Notes: generated by a model from the letters alone, not told the origin. 64,000 nt of DNA from Roseiarcus sp036488815 (GCA_036488815.1 DASXGX010000044.1:1-64000); one strand, 5' to 3'; numbered from the stretch's first letter, positions 52,265 through 61,879 are shown. Numbers and translations: made by a program.

Positions 52265-54748
52265 ATGCCCGTATTCTCCCGCGCGTTGGAAAAGACCCTG
52301 CGCAAGGCGCTCACGCTGGCCAACGAACGCCGCCACGAGTATGCGACGCTCGAACACCTGCTGCTTGCTCTGCTCGACGATCCTGACGCCGCCGCGGTGA
52401 TGCGCGCGTGCAACGTCGATCTCGACGCCTTGCGCAAGAACGTCGTCCACTACGTCGACACCGAACTCGAGAACATCATCGTCGACACGGTCGACGAAGC
52501 GAAGGCGACCGCCGGATTCCAGCGCGTCGTGCAACGCGCCGCCATTCACGTGCAGTCGTCCGGACGCGAAGAAGTGACCGGCGCCAACGTGCTCGTCGCG
52601 ATCTTCGCCGAGCGGGAGACGCACGCCGCTTATTTCCTGCAAGAGCAGGACATGACCCGCTACGACGCGGTGAATTACATCAGCCACGGCATCGCCAAGC
52701 GCCCCGGATTGTCCGATTCCTCCCGCACGCCGCGCGGCGCCGACGAGGACGCGGATGCTCGCGACGCGAAGGACGCGAAAGAGAGCGTGGACGGCAAAAA
52801 GAAGGAAGGCGCGCTTGACGCCTATTGCGTCAATCTCAACAAGAAGGCGCGCGACGGGCGCATCGATCCTTTGATCGGCCGGGAGGCCGAGGTGCAGCGC
52901 ACCATCCAGGTGCTCTGCCGGCGCCAGAAGAACAATCCGCTCCTCGTCGGCGATCCCGGCGTCGGCAAGACGGCGATCGCCGAGGGCTTGGCGCGCAAGA
53001 TCATCGGCGCGGAAGTTCCGGAAGTGCTCGCCGGCGCGACCGTCTTCGCGCTCGACATGGGCGCGCTGCTCGCCGGCACGCGCTATCGCGGCGACTTCGA
53101 GGAACGCCTCAAGCAGGTGATGAAAGAGATCGAGCAGCATAAGGACGCGATCCTGTTCATCGACGAGATCCACACCGTGATCGGCGCCGGCGCGACGTCG
53201 GGCGGCGCGATGGACGCCTCCAATCTGCTTAAGCCCGCGTTGGCGCAGGGCTCGCTGCGTTGCATCGGCTCGACCACTTACAAGGAATATCGTCAGTACT
53301 TCGAGAAGGACCGCGCGCTGGTGCGCCGCTTTCAGAAGATCGACGTCAAGGAGCCGAGCGTTCCCGACGCGGTGGAGATCCTCAAGGGCCTCAAGCCCTA
53401 TTTCGAGGAGTTCCACAAGGTGCGCTACACCAACGAGGCGGTGAAGGCGGCGGTCGAACTGTCGGCGCGCTACATCCATGACCGCAAGCTGCCGGACAAG
53501 GCGATCGACGTGATCGACGAGACGGGCGCATCGCAGATGCTGGTCGTCGAGGCCAAGCGCAAGAAGACGATCGGCGTCAAGGAGATCGAAGCGACGATCG
53601 CCTCCATGGCGCGCATCCCGCCGAAATCGGTCTCCAAGGACGACACCGAGGTTCTGCAGCACCTCGAGCAGACCCTGAAGCGGGTTGTGTACGGCCAGGA
53701 CGCAGCGCTAGGGGCGCTCGCTTCCGCGATCAAGCTCGCGCGCGCCGGCTTGCGCGATCCCGAGAAGCCGATCGGTTGCTATCTCTTCTCCGGCCCGACC
53801 GGCGTCGGCAAGACCGAGGCGGCGCGCCAGCTCGCCTCCAGCCTCGGCCTCGAACTGACGCGCTTCGACATGTCGGAATATATGGAGCGCCACACCGTCT
53901 CGCGGCTGATCGGCGCGCCTCCCGGCTATGTCGGCTTCGATCAGGGCGGCCTGTTGACCGACGCGATCGACCAGCATCCGCATTCGGTGCTGCTGCTCGA
54001 CGAAATCGAGAAGGCGCATCCGGATCTCTTCAACATCCTGTTGCAGGTGATGGATCACGGTAAGCTCACCGACCATTCGGGCAAGCAGATCGACTTCCGC
54101 AATGTGATCTTGATCATGACGACCAACGCCGGTGCGCAGGATCTCGCCAAGGAGGCGTTCGGCTTCCATCGCTCCAAGCGTGAGGGCGACGACACGGAGG
54201 CGATCAACCGGCTGTTTTCGCCGGAATTCCGGAATCGTCTCGATGCCATCGTGCCGTTCGCGCGGCTGCCGGAATCGGTCATCTCCCAGGTGGTCGACAA
54301 ATTCGTCATGCAGCTCGAGGCGCAACTCGCCGACCGCAACGTCACGATCGAGCTCGCCGATGAAGCGCGCACCTGGCTGGTCAAGAACGGCTATGACGAA
54401 GCAATGGGCGCACGACCAATGGCGCGCGTCATCCAGGCCCAGATCAAGACGCCGCTCGCCGACGAGGTGCTGTTCGGACGTCTCAAGAATGGCGGCGTGG
54501 TGCGGATCGTCGTCACGGCCGACGATGACGGCGTGAAGAAGCTCAGCTTCGTCTATCCCGAAGGACCCTCGCAGCCGCGTCTCGAGCGCGACGTGATCGT
54601 CGCGGGACGCCAGCGCGCGGAAGGCGAGTCCGACGCGCGCAAGGGCAAGGGCCGCAAGCGCGCTGGCGGTCCTGGCGCTTCGCCGGACGAAGACGCCGCG
54701 CCAGACGAGGCCTCGCCGAGCGAGCCAAGCGAACCGCAGGCGATGTGA
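52265..54748 (+). CDS. clpA: ATP-dependent Clp protease ATP-binding subunit ClpA
   Basis: This 827-residue AAA+ unfoldase has a Clp_N domain (about residues 1-145), first ATPase with GDPGVGKT (229-236), and second ATPase with GPTGVGKT (510-517). The ClpP-binding loop region is typical of ClpA. It unfolds substrates given by ClpS and feeds ClpP. The last 60 or so residues are a charged, Pro/Ser-rich tail (RKGKGRKRAGGPGASPDEDA) beyond the usual ClpA end. ATG 52265 lies after AAAGG and is preferred over the overlapping GTG. Confidence 0.95.
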   Translation: MPVFSRALEKTLRKALTLANERRHEYATLEHLLLALLDDPDAAAVMRACNVDLDALRKNVVHYVDTELENIIVDTVDEAKATAGFQRVVQRAAIHVQSSGREEVTGANVLVAIFAERETHAAYFLQEQDMTRYDAVNYISHGIAKRPGLSDSSRTPRGADEDADARDAKDAKESVDGKKKEGALDAYCVNLNKKARDGRIDPLIGREAEVQRTIQVLCRRQKNNPLLVGDPGVGKTAIAEGLARKIIGAEVPEVLAGATVFALDMGALLAGTRYRGDFEERLKQVMKEIEQHKDAILFIDEIHTVIGAGATSGGAMDASNLLKPALAQGSLRCIGSTTYKEYRQYFEKDRALVRRFQKIDVKEPSVPDAVEILKGLKPYFEEFHKVRYTNEAVKAAVELSARYIHDRKLPDKAIDVIDETGASQMLVVEAKRKKTIGVKEIEATIASMARIPPKSVSKDDTEVLQHLEQTLKRVVYGQDAALGALASAIKLARAGLRDPEKPIGCYLFSGPTGVGKTEAARQLASSLGLELTRFDMSEYMERHTVSRLIGAPPGYVGFDQGGLLTDAIDQHPHSVLLLDEIEKAHPDLFNILLQVMDHGKLTDHSGKQIDFRNVILIMTTNAGAQDLAKEAFGFHRSKREGDDTEAINRLFSPEFRNRLDAIVPFARLPESVISQVVDKFVMQLEAQLADRNVTIELADEARTWLVKNGYDEAMGARPMARVIQAQIKTPLADEVLFGRLKNGGVVRIVVTADDDGVKKLSFVYPEGPSQPRLERDVIVAGRQRAEGESDARKGKGRKRAGGPGASPDEDAAPDEASPSEPSEPQAM

Positions 54749-54803
54749 GAACCCTGGCCTCCGCGGGCGTCACGTCCGCGAAGGCGGCATGCGGCGGGCG
54801 CGG

Positions 54804-55514
54804 TTACACGCTCCGCCGCTCCCCGATCGCCGAGAGCAGTACGGCGACGACGCCGGTCAGAAACACGCCGTCGAAGGCGCCGGCGCCGCCGATCGAGGCG
54901 ACCGGCGCGCCGAGGGTTTGAAGCTTGTCGAGATTCAAGAGATCGGCGCCGACCAGGACGCCCATGCAGCCGCCGATATAGGAGAGGGCCGCAGGATAGA
55001 CGCGCGACAGCGCGACTGCGGTCAGCGCCGCAATGAGCGGCGGGGCGATGAGCGGCACCGAAATGCCGACGCCCGGAACCGGCGTCGCGAGCTGATGGAC
55101 GATGTACGCCACCACCGCGACCGCGATCGCCGCCTGGATGAAAACCCGGTTGTGAAAGACGAGATAGATCGACAGCAGGGTCGGTATGACGGCGCCGCCG
55201 ACATTGACGGCGACGATGACGCCCGGCCAGTCCACGACTTGCGGGACGTAGTAGGGCACGCCAAAGATGTCGATGATCGCCTTTCTCGCCACGACCGGCG
55301 CGTCCGGCAATTGAAAGAGCGGGATGTTGATGTAGCTGCCGACCAGCGAGGCGAGCAGCACCAGCATGGCGACGCGCGGCTCGAGCCCGAGCCGCCGATA
55401 GGCGCGGTTGAGCAGCCCGATCTGCAGCAGGACCAGCAGGACGACGATAAAGCCGCCGAGCAGCACGTAGAGCAGCAGCTCGGCGGGGAGATAAAAGAGA
55501 TGGCTCGAACCCAT
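54804..55514 (-). CDS. DUF1614 family membrane protein
   Basis: This 236-residue protein has seven or so hydrophobic helices and typical DUF1614 stretches (GSYINIPLFQLPDAPVVARK, VNVGGAVIPTLLSIYLVFH, GVGISVPLIAPPLIAALTAV, ASIGGAGAFDGVFLTGVVAV). The function is unknown; members are often encoded near C1 or envelope genes. It is convergent with clpA, ending 55 bases from it. Confidence 0.88.
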   Translation of the reverse strand: MGSSHLFYLPAELLLYVLLGGFIVVLLVLLQIGLLNRAYRRLGLEPRVAMLVLLASLVGSYINIPLFQLPDAPVVARKAIIDIFGVPYYVPQVVDWPGVIVAVNVGGAVIPTLLSIYLVFHNRVFIQAAIAVAVVAYIVHQLATPVPGVGISVPLIAPPLIAALTAVALSRVYPAALSYIGGCMGVLVGADLLNLDKLQTLGAPVASIGGAGAFDGVFLTGVVAVLLSAIGERRSV

Positions 55515-55581
55515 CGGCGCCTCCGGCGCCTCGGGCGCCTCTCAAAGCGTTGCGCGAAAGACCGGCCGCGGCGCCTGCCGG

Positions 55582-56013
55582 TTACAGCGTCTTCAGCGCC
55601 GCGCGAATCTTGGCCGCGTGGACCTCGAGCTGCTCAGGCGGGGCGATCGGGCCGCCCGGGGGCCGCAGCGCCACTCCCGTCCAGCGCGGCAGCACGTGGA
55701 AATGCAGATGGAACACGACCTGGCCGCCCGCGCTCTCATTGAACTGCTGCACGACGATCCCTTCCGCCCCGAGGCCGGCCTTCACCGCGACGGCGATGCG
55801 CTGGACGGTCGGCATGAGGCGGGCGAGATCGACAGACGCGATGTCGAAAATGTTGCGGGCGGGCGTCTTGGGCACCACCAGCACATGCCCTTCCGCGCGC
55901 GGCATGATGTCCATGAAGGCGAGCGAGAACTCGTCCTCGGCGACGCGCACGCAGGGCGCCTCTCCGCGCAAGATCTTGGCGAAGATGTTGTTGGGATCGT
56001 AGGACTCGGACAT
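55582..56013 (-). CDS. HIT (histidine triad) family hydrolase
   Basis: This 143-residue protein has the histidine triad HLHFHVLPR and the N-terminal IFAKILRGEAPCVRVAEDEF pattern of HinT-like nucleotide phosphoramidases. GHVLVVPKTPARNIFDIASV is also typical. It hydrolyses AMP linked through a P-N bond. It is probably cotranscribed with the DUF482 gene, which ends 29 bases upstream of its start. Confidence 0.92.
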   Translation of the reverse strand: MSESYDPNNIFAKILRGEAPCVRVAEDEFSLAFMDIMPRAEGHVLVVPKTPARNIFDIASVDLARLMPTVQRIAVAVKAGLGAEGIVVQQFNESAGGQVVFHLHFHVLPRWTGVALRPPGGPIAPPEQLEVHAAKIRAALKTL

Positions 56014-56042
56014 AGGCTCTCCCTAGACATTAAATTCCGCGA

Positions 56043-57227
56043 TCAGGCGTCGCGGCGAAAGGGCAGGTGGTCGGAATATTCCGCGATGGCGTCGTCCACC
56101 GCTTCGCGCTCCTGCGTAAGATAGTCCGCCACAGCGCGTTGGAACCGCGCATCGGCGAATTCGTGCGCCGAATAAGTCGGGACCGGTCGGTAGCCGCGCG
56201 CCAATTTGTGTTCTCCCTGCGCTCCCGCCTCGACGCGGGCGAGACCGCGCCCGATCGCGAATTCGATCGCTTGGTAATAGCAGATTTCGAAGTGGAGAAA
56301 GGGACGCTCGACGATCGCCCCCCAGTTGCGCCCGTAGAGCGCGTCGTCGCCGATGAAGTTGATCGCCCCGGCGACATATTGGCGGCCGCTCTTGGCCATC
56401 ACCAGCAGGATGCGCGCCGCCATGCTTGCGCCGACCAGATCAAAGAACTCGTGCGTCAGATAGGGGCGGCCCCATTTGCGCGAGCCAGTGTCCATGTAGA
56501 ATGAGAAGAACGCGTCCCAATGCTCTGGTTTGATGTCGCTTCCAGTCAGACGCTCGACCGAGATGTCGTCGCCCAGCGCTTCTCGCCGCTCGCGCTTGAT
56601 CGCCTTGCGCTTGCGCGAGGCGAGGGCGGCGAGGAACTCGTCGAAATCGCGGTAGCCCTCGTTGACGAAGTGAAACTGCTCGCCGGTACGCGAGAGAAAA
56701 CCGACCCGTTGCAGCGCCTCGTTGTCGGAGCGATTGGGAAAGGTGACATGAACGGAGGAGGCGCCGGCGGCTTTGCGCAGCGCGCGCCAACCCGCGACCA
56801 GCGCCTCACGCGCGCCGCTCGGCGCGTCGGCGGCGACGAGCATCCGCCGGCCGGTGACCGGCGTAAAAGGGACGGCGACCTGAATTTTCGGATAATAGCG
56901 CCCGCCGGCGCGCTCATAGGCGTGCGCCCAGGCATGGTCGAATACATATTCGCCCTGGCTGTGGCCCTTGAGGTAGGTCGGCGCCGCGGCGACGAGGCGG
57001 CCTGCGCCGTCTTCGACCAGCACATGGACAGGCGTCCAGCCTGAGCGGCCGCCGACCGAGCGGGATTGCTCGAGGGCGAGCAGAAAGGCGTGGGTGACGA
57101 AGGGATTGAAGCGCTCGCCGTCCGCCGCCTCGCTGGTGAGGCCGGACGGATTGGCGCAGGCGTCCCAGGCGGCGGCGGGGATGTCGGAGACGCCCTCGAC
57201 GGAGCGGACAGTCAGGGATTGGCTCAT
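56043..57227 (-). CDS. GNAT-fold (DUF482/PF04339) acyltransferase-like protein
   Basis: This 394-residue protein starts MSQSLTVRSVEGVSDIPAAA. It shows NPFVTHAFLLALEQSRSVGG, RYYPKIQVAVPFTPVTGRRM, RKRKAIKRERREAL, and FLHFEICYYQAIEFAIGRGL plus GAQGEHKLARGYRPVPTYSA. These are hallmarks of the DUF482 family of FemAB-like proteins, named for possible peptidoglycan or lipid acylation. The actual substrate is unknown. The ATG at 57227 is one of several in-frame candidates. Confidence 0.9.
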   Translation of the reverse strand: MSQSLTVRSVEGVSDIPAAAWDACANPSGLTSEAADGERFNPFVTHAFLLALEQSRSVGGRSGWTPVHVLVEDGAGRLVAAAPTYLKGHSQGEYVFDHAWAHAYERAGGRYYPKIQVAVPFTPVTGRRMLVAADAPSGAREALVAGWRALRKAAGASSVHVTFPNRSDNEALQRVGFLSRTGEQFHFVNEGYRDFDEFLAALASRKRKAIKRERREALGDDISVERLTGSDIKPEHWDAFFSFYMDTGSRKWGRPYLTHEFFDLVGASMAARILLVMAKSGRQYVAGAINFIGDDALYGRNWGAIVERPFLHFEICYYQAIEFAIGRGLARVEAGAQGEHKLARGYRPVPTYSAHEFADARFQRAVADYLTQEREAVDDAIAEYSDHLPFRRDA

Positions 57228-57377
57228 GATGCAGCGCATCATAGCGCGCCCGCCGGAGGCGCCAAAGCGCAAAGGAGCGCGCGCTCGTCATATGCGAAGG
57301 CTTCTAGGCGCTTCGCCGCGAATCGCCTAAGCCTGCGAGCGGCGGCGCGTTACGCCGCCAAGGATCGAGATTGCCTC

Positions 57378-58091
57378 ATGCGCCGCGCCCATATCCTTTT
57401 CCTCGCCCTTGCGACTCTGACCGGTTCTGCGTTCGCTGAGGACGCGCCCATCAGCCTGACCGCGCCGGCGCCGCTCGCCTCCGGGGTCGCCGCCTTCCCC
57501 AAGCTCTCCGGCCATGACGCGATCGCCAGCAAGATCAATGCGGGGCTCGTCAAGCTCGATGAGCGGGTGCGCAAGGCGCGCGCCGAATGCGTCACGTCCA
57601 AGGACACGGACTGGTCGCGGTCGATCACGGTGACCCTACGCGGCCCCCGCTACCTCAGCTATCTCGTGACGGATTCGCTCGATTGCGGCGGCGCGCATCC
57701 GGACGCCTCGATGTTCGCGCTCGTCTACGACCTCAAGAGCGGCGCGCCGGTCGACTGGGCGACGCTGCTGCCGAAGTCGATCGTCGAGCGGACTTCGCTG
57801 GAGACGGCGGCGGACGGCGCGAAAATCGGCGTGGTGGGTTCGAAGACGCTGAGCGCGCTTTATGTCGCGGGCCTCGGCAAGGACGCGGACCCCGACTGCA
57901 AACAGGCCTTGAGCGAGACGGAACTCGATTTCGTGCTTTGGCCGGACGCTGAGGCGAAGGGGCTCGACATCGAGACCGTCAGCCTGCCCCACGTCGTTCA
58001 GGCATGCGCCGACGTCGTCACGATTGGCTTACCGAAATTGCACGAATTGGGCGTTGCGGCGAGCCTCATCGAAGCGCTGCAGACGAAATAG
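57378..58091 (+). CDS. Secreted protein with a DUF3298/RsiV-like pattern
   Basis: This 237-residue protein has a signal peptide (MRRAHILFLALATLTGSAFA) and a mature domain. It includes YLSYLVTDSLDCGGAHPDAS followed by FALVYDLKSGAPVDWATLLP. The GGAHP plus DL.sG..v...... pattern resembles the DUF3298/RsiV C-terminal domain found in secreted proteins and lysozyme-binding anti-sigma factors. There is no transmembrane helix besides the signal. Its partner or ligand is unknown. Confidence 0.72.
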   Translation: MRRAHILFLALATLTGSAFAEDAPISLTAPAPLASGVAAFPKLSGHDAIASKINAGLVKLDERVRKARAECVTSKDTDWSRSITVTLRGPRYLSYLVTDSLDCGGAHPDASMFALVYDLKSGAPVDWATLLPKSIVERTSLETAADGAKIGVVGSKTLSALYVAGLGKDADPDCKQALSETELDFVLWPDAEAKGLDIETVSLPHVVQACADVVTIGLPKLHELGVAASLIEALQTK

Positions 58092-58211
58092 CCGCGGCTC
58101 TCGGATCGGTCGCCGAAACGTTAATATCTGTGCATGGCCCAAGGCTTGCCCTGATTGGCTGCGCTTTTCGTGCTAAGCGGCCCGACTCTGTGAGGCTGTC
58201 AGAGGGCGTTG

Positions 58212-59687
58212 ATGGGAGCGGGTATCGACATTGGGATGACGGGCGCCGGCGCGCCGGTCGAAATCGACCTCGAGGAACTGCTCGCCACGCGTCTGCTCGT
58301 CCAGGGCAATTCCGGTTCCGGAAAATCCCATCTCCTGCGCCGCATCCTCGAGCAGAGCGCGAACCGCGTGCAGCAGATCGTCATCGATCCCGAGGGCGAT
58401 TTCGTTTCCCTCGGCGAGCGTTACGGCCATGTGGTGCTGGACGCCGCCGAATGCGAACGCGAACTCGCCGCTATCGCGGCGCGTGTGAGGCGGCATCGCG
58501 TCTCCGTTGTGCTCGATCTCGAGGGCCTCGAGGTCGACGGCCAATTGCGCTGCGCCGCCGTCTTTCTCAATGCGATGTTCGAGGCGGATCGGGACCATTG
58601 GTTTCCAGCGCTCGTCGTCGTCGACGAAGCGCAGCTCTTCGCCCCGGCCGCCGCAGCGGACGCGTCCGAGGACGCCCGCCGGGCGTCTCTGGCGGCGATG
58701 ACCAACCTGATGTGCCGCGGCAGAAAGCGCGGCCTCGCCGGGATCATCGCCACGCAGCGTCTCGCCAAACTCGCCAAGAACGTCGCCGCCGAAGCCTCGA
58801 ACTTCCTGATGGGCCGCACCTTCCTCGATATCGACATGGCGCGGGCGTCCGATCTTCTCGGCATGGAGCGGCGCCAGGCGGAGGCGTTCCGCGACCTCAA
58901 GCGCGGCGCGTTCATCGGCCTGGGGCCGGCGGTCTCGCGGCGTCCCTTGCCGGTGACCATCGGCGCCGTCGAGACCGCCGACCGGGGGACGGCGCCGAAG
59001 CTTCTGCCTTTGCCGGAAGCGGTCGCGGCGATCGAATTGCAGAGCTTGATCCTCGCCCCGGCGGAGAGCGCGCCTCAGCCTCGCCGGCCGCGTCCGGTGA
59101 GCGAGCAGCGCGGGCGCGAGGTGCTGGCCCGCATCGACCAGAGCCCGCCGCCCGCCTACGTCGCCGCTCCGCCGCCGGAACTGACCGGCGAACAGCGGGA
59201 AGCGGCGATCGCCGACATCCTTTCGCAGATGATCGCCGACCCCGACTGCGCCTATCAGCAGCCCGCTGCGCTCCATCGCGACTTCCTGGTGCGCTGCCGC
59301 GTGCGGCGGCTCGGCTCGGCCGTGCCCGATCTGGCGGCGTTTCGCCATAGCTTAACCGTCGAGCGGGCGCGCCTGGCCTATCCCGACGGGGCGGACGAAG
59401 AGGCGTGGGCGCGCGCGGTCGATCTCTCGCGCCGTCTGCCGCATGAATTCCAGGGGGTGTTTCTGCTCCTCTGCCGGGCCGCCGCAGCGCGCGCCGGGTG
59501 CCCGCCGGACGAGGACATCGCCCGATTTTTCGGCAGCCACTCGCCGGGCCGGGCGCGCCGCGTGCTCGGCCAGTTAGAGCAGATGGAGACGATCGTCATT
59601 CGCACCGACTTCCAGCAGCGGCGGATCGTCGTCGTCCCGGAGCTGGAGATCGAGACGGCGCCCGACCAGGCGGTCGACGCGCCCTGA
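58212..59687 (+). CDS. HerA-like/DUF87 ATP-binding protein
   Basis: This 491-residue P-loop ATPase has Walker A GNSGSGKS (32-39), Walker B LVVVDEAQLF, and the HerA/FtsK-clade late motif GLAGIIATQRLAKLAKNVAA with a following SNFLMGRTFLDIDMARA. The C-terminal third (about residues 330-491) is helical and specific to this protein type. HerA relatives translocate on DNA, often with a NurA nuclease, but none is adjacent here. The ATG follows AGAGGG. Confidence 0.88.
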   Translation: MGAGIDIGMTGAGAPVEIDLEELLATRLLVQGNSGSGKSHLLRRILEQSANRVQQIVIDPEGDFVSLGERYGHVVLDAAECERELAAIAARVRRHRVSVVLDLEGLEVDGQLRCAAVFLNAMFEADRDHWFPALVVVDEAQLFAPAAAADASEDARRASLAAMTNLMCRGRKRGLAGIIATQRLAKLAKNVAAEASNFLMGRTFLDIDMARASDLLGMERRQAEAFRDLKRGAFIGLGPAVSRRPLPVTIGAVETADRGTAPKLLPLPEAVAAIELQSLILAPAESAPQPRRPRPVSEQRGREVLARIDQSPPPAYVAAPPPELTGEQREAAIADILSQMIADPDCAYQQPAALHRDFLVRCRVRRLGSAVPDLAAFRHSLTVERARLAYPDGADEEAWARAVDLSRRLPHEFQGVFLLLCRAAAARAGCPPDEDIARFFGSHSPGRARRVLGQLEQMETIVIRTDFQQRRIVVVPELEIETAPDQAVDAP

Positions 59688-59729
59688 ACGGGTTGGTCGA
59701 CGACCGCCGCGGCTGCAAAACAGGCGGCG

Positions 59730-60077
59730 CTATTCCTTGTTCGAGAAGGCCGAGAAAGCATCCATGACCCGGCCAGCGTAGGTGACGGCGGCGCCGGCGT
59801 TCATCGCCACCGCCACCCCCATGGCGTCAGCGACCTCCTCGCGCGTGGCGCCGAGCTCGATCACCCGCTTGGTGTGGTTGGCGATGCATCCGTCGCTACG
59901 GGTCGTCACCGCGACCGCCAGGGAGATCAGTTCGCGCGTCTTCTCATCCAAATGCCCGCTCTTCGCGTCGAAGGCGCAGATTTGACGATAGCCGACGATG
60001 GTCTCGGGGCTGGCGTCGGCGAGCGCCTTCACGCTGCCTTTGACCTTGGGGAGGAAATCGTTCCAGTCGATGAGCAT
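59730..60077 (-). CDS. Carboxymuconolactone decarboxylase/AhpD-like protein
   Basis: This 115-residue all-helical protein has the CMD pattern: TRELISLAVAVTTRSDGCIANHTKRVIELG, here cited in pieces as RELISLAVAV and DGCIANHTKR. The motif has one Cys and a His three residues later, without the CxxC of AhpD peroxidases. The function is therefore probably a peroxidase-like or decarboxylase role, not decided. It is divergent from the DUF2161 gene. Confidence 0.85.
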   Translation of the reverse strand: MLIDWNDFLPKVKGSVKALADASPETIVGYRQICAFDAKSGHLDEKTRELISLAVAVTTRSDGCIANHTKRVIELGATREEVADAMGVAVAMNAGAAVTYAGRVMDAFSAFSNKE

Positions 60078-60309
60078 CCGCGCAATCCTTCGCGAGGTGG
60101 ATCAAGACCGCGTTGATCGCACTTAAATCAGCGGTAGTCCAATCGGCGCTCGGCATTGTAATTTTCCCAGATGCACCGAACAGCACAGCGCCGAAGGTCG
60201 CTTTTGCGAATCGCGCCTCCAGGTTAACGTTCTGCGCCTTCAACATCTTTCATCGCATCCGGACGGTCGCGACCTTCGGCCTTGCAATCAAGCGTCAAGA
60301 GAAACATTC

Positions 60310-60960
60310 CTGGAAACCGCGCTCTATCTCCCGGTCAAGCGGCATCTCGAAAGCCTTGGCTATCGCGTCAAAGGGGAGATCTGCGGCTGCGACCTCGTCG
60401 GCCTCAGCGAAGGCGATCCGCCGGTGGTGGTGATCGGCGAACTGAAGCTGACTTTCACCTTCGATCTCGTCTTGCAGGGCGTCGACCGTGCGCGCGCCGG
60501 CGACGAGGTGTGGTTGGCGGCGCAACTGTCCCGCCGGGGCAAAGGGCGGGAGAGCGACCCACGCTTTCGCAATCTCTGCCGGCGGCTCGGCTTCGGGCTG
60601 ATGGGCGTCGATGCAAACGGAGGCGTGCATGTCCTGCTGAGCCCCGAGGCGCTCCCGCCGCGTCGCGACGCCAAGCGAAGGTCGCGCTTGGTCGCAGAGC
60701 ATCAGCGCCGGCAGGGCGATCCCAGCGAGGGCGGCGGCTCGCGGCGTCCCATCATGACCGCCTACAGGCAGCAGGCGCTGGTCTGCGCCGCCGCCCTCGC
60801 CGCTGGCCCAAGCCGGCCGCGCGATCTGAAGGCCCAGGCGCCTGACGCCGGCAAGATTCTCCTCGACAATGTGTACGGCTGGTTCGACCGGACAACCCGC
60901 GGCGTCTATGCTCTGACCGAGGCCGGACATGAAGCGTTGAAACGCTGGCCGCATGGCTAG
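60310..60960 (+). CDS. DUF2161 family protein (apparent CTG start)
   Basis: This 216-residue protein of the DUF2161 family (annotated as putative phosphodiesterase-like) has a nuclease-like N-terminus: LETALYLPVKRHLESLGYRV, GEICGCDLVGL, VVVIGELKLTFTFDLVLQGV. It also has MTAYRQQALVCAAALAAGPS and ILLDNVYGWFDRTTRGVYAL near the end. Relatives start METALYLPVKR, aligning their Met with a CTG codon at 60310. The open frame has no ATG, GTG or TTG before 60424, where GTG would remove conserved residues. CTG is thus proposed as start; AAGAGAAA lies upstream. Confidence 0.8.
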   Translation: METALYLPVKRHLESLGYRVKGEICGCDLVGLSEGDPPVVVIGELKLTFTFDLVLQGVDRARAGDEVWLAAQLSRRGKGRESDPRFRNLCRRLGFGLMGVDANGGVHVLLSPEALPPRRDAKRRSRLVAEHQRRQGDPSEGGGSRRPIMTAYRQQALVCAAALAAGPSRPRDLKAQAPDAGKILLDNVYGWFDRTTRGVYALTEAGHEALKRWPHG

Positions 60961-60970
60961 GGAGGATGGG

Positions 60971-61450
60971 ATGCACCGCAGAACTGTCATAGCCGGCGCG
61001 GCGTCGCTCGCCGCCGCTCCGCTCGTTCCGAGCGTGAAAGCCGCCGGCGCCTCGATCGCGGAACGGTTCGCTCAGACGCTCACGGCGCATGATCTCGACG
61101 CCTTCGGCGCTTTGTTCGCCGACGACTACGTCAATCATCAGTCGAGCGCCGCCGCGCCGCCGGCCGCCGGCATCGCGCCCAGGGCGGCGACGCTGGCGTT
61201 TTTCGCCGCGCGGCTGAAGGGATTGCCCGACCTGAAGGTTTCGATCGAGGCGACGGTCGCCGAAGCGGACCGGGTCGCGGCGAGCTTTGTCTACGAGGGG
61301 ACGCACCAGGGCGTCTATTTCGGCATCGCGCCGACCGGCAAGCGGTTGCGCTTTACGTCTTGCGACATCTTCCGAACAGCCGGCGAACGCATTGTCGAAC
61401 ATTGGGGCATGGGCGATATCGCCGGCGTTCTGGCGCAGTTGAAAGCGTGA
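60971..61450 (+). CDS. SnoaL-like/ester cyclase-family protein, exported
   Basis: This 159-residue protein starts MHRRTVIAGAASLAAAPLVP after GGGAGGATGGG, with a Tat-like signal. The rest is a SnoaL-type alpha+beta barrel (ERFAQTLTAHDLDAFGALFA, DDYVNHQ, GIAPTGKRLRFTSCDIFRTA, RIVEHWGMGD). Family members isomerise or cyclise small hydrophobic substrates. The substrate is unknown. It follows the DUF2161 gene by 10 bases and is probably in the same transcript. Confidence 0.88.
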   Translation: MHRRTVIAGAASLAAAPLVPSVKAAGASIAERFAQTLTAHDLDAFGALFADDYVNHQSSAAAPPAAGIAPRAATLAFFAARLKGLPDLKVSIEATVAEADRVAASFVYEGTHQGVYFGIAPTGKRLRFTSCDIFRTAGERIVEHWGMGDIAGVLAQLKA

Positions 61451-61615
61451 GGGCAGGAGGCGCTGGCGCGTCCGCCCGAGGGCGCCGCGAGCGCGCGAAA
61501 AAATTCATTTCGTCAACGCCTTGAGCGGGTCTCCTCTGTTTAGCGTTCGGAAAGAGTTAGACGCTTAGCGTTGCGCGCAGAGGCGTGTCGCCTTCATTTT
61601 GATAGGACATTTTTT

Positions 61616-61879
61616 ATGACCATTTCTGCGGTCAGCTCCGCCATTCCCCCGGTGACCTCCAGCGCCTCCGCCACCAGTTCCTCCGCCTCCGCGACGGGCG
61701 CATCCGGCTCCGCGGCCGGTTCGTCCTCGGCCTCGTCCAGCTCATCCGCCTCCGGCAACAGCAAGGCCCAGGACGCGCACGACCACGGCGGCCCCAGGGG
61801 CGGAGCGCAGGGTTCGCCGACTGCGACGAGCTCGAGCAGCGTCCAGTCCGGACTGTCGTCGCTCACGCTGGGCGGCTGA
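61616..61879 (+). CDS. Small Ser/Ala-rich low-complexity protein
   Basis: This 87-residue protein begins MTISAVSSAIPPVTSSASAT. It is mostly Ser, Ala and Gly with one His-Asp-Gly stretch (QDAHDHGGPRGGAQGSPTAT) in the second half. An AGGA lies 9 bases before the ATG, separated by a T run. No family is recognised, so this call rests on open frame, ribosome-binding site and codon use. Confidence 0.5.
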   Translation: MTISAVSSAIPPVTSSASATSSSASATGASGSAAGSSSASSSSSASGNSKAQDAHDHGGPRGGAQGSPTATSSSSVQSGLSSLTLGG

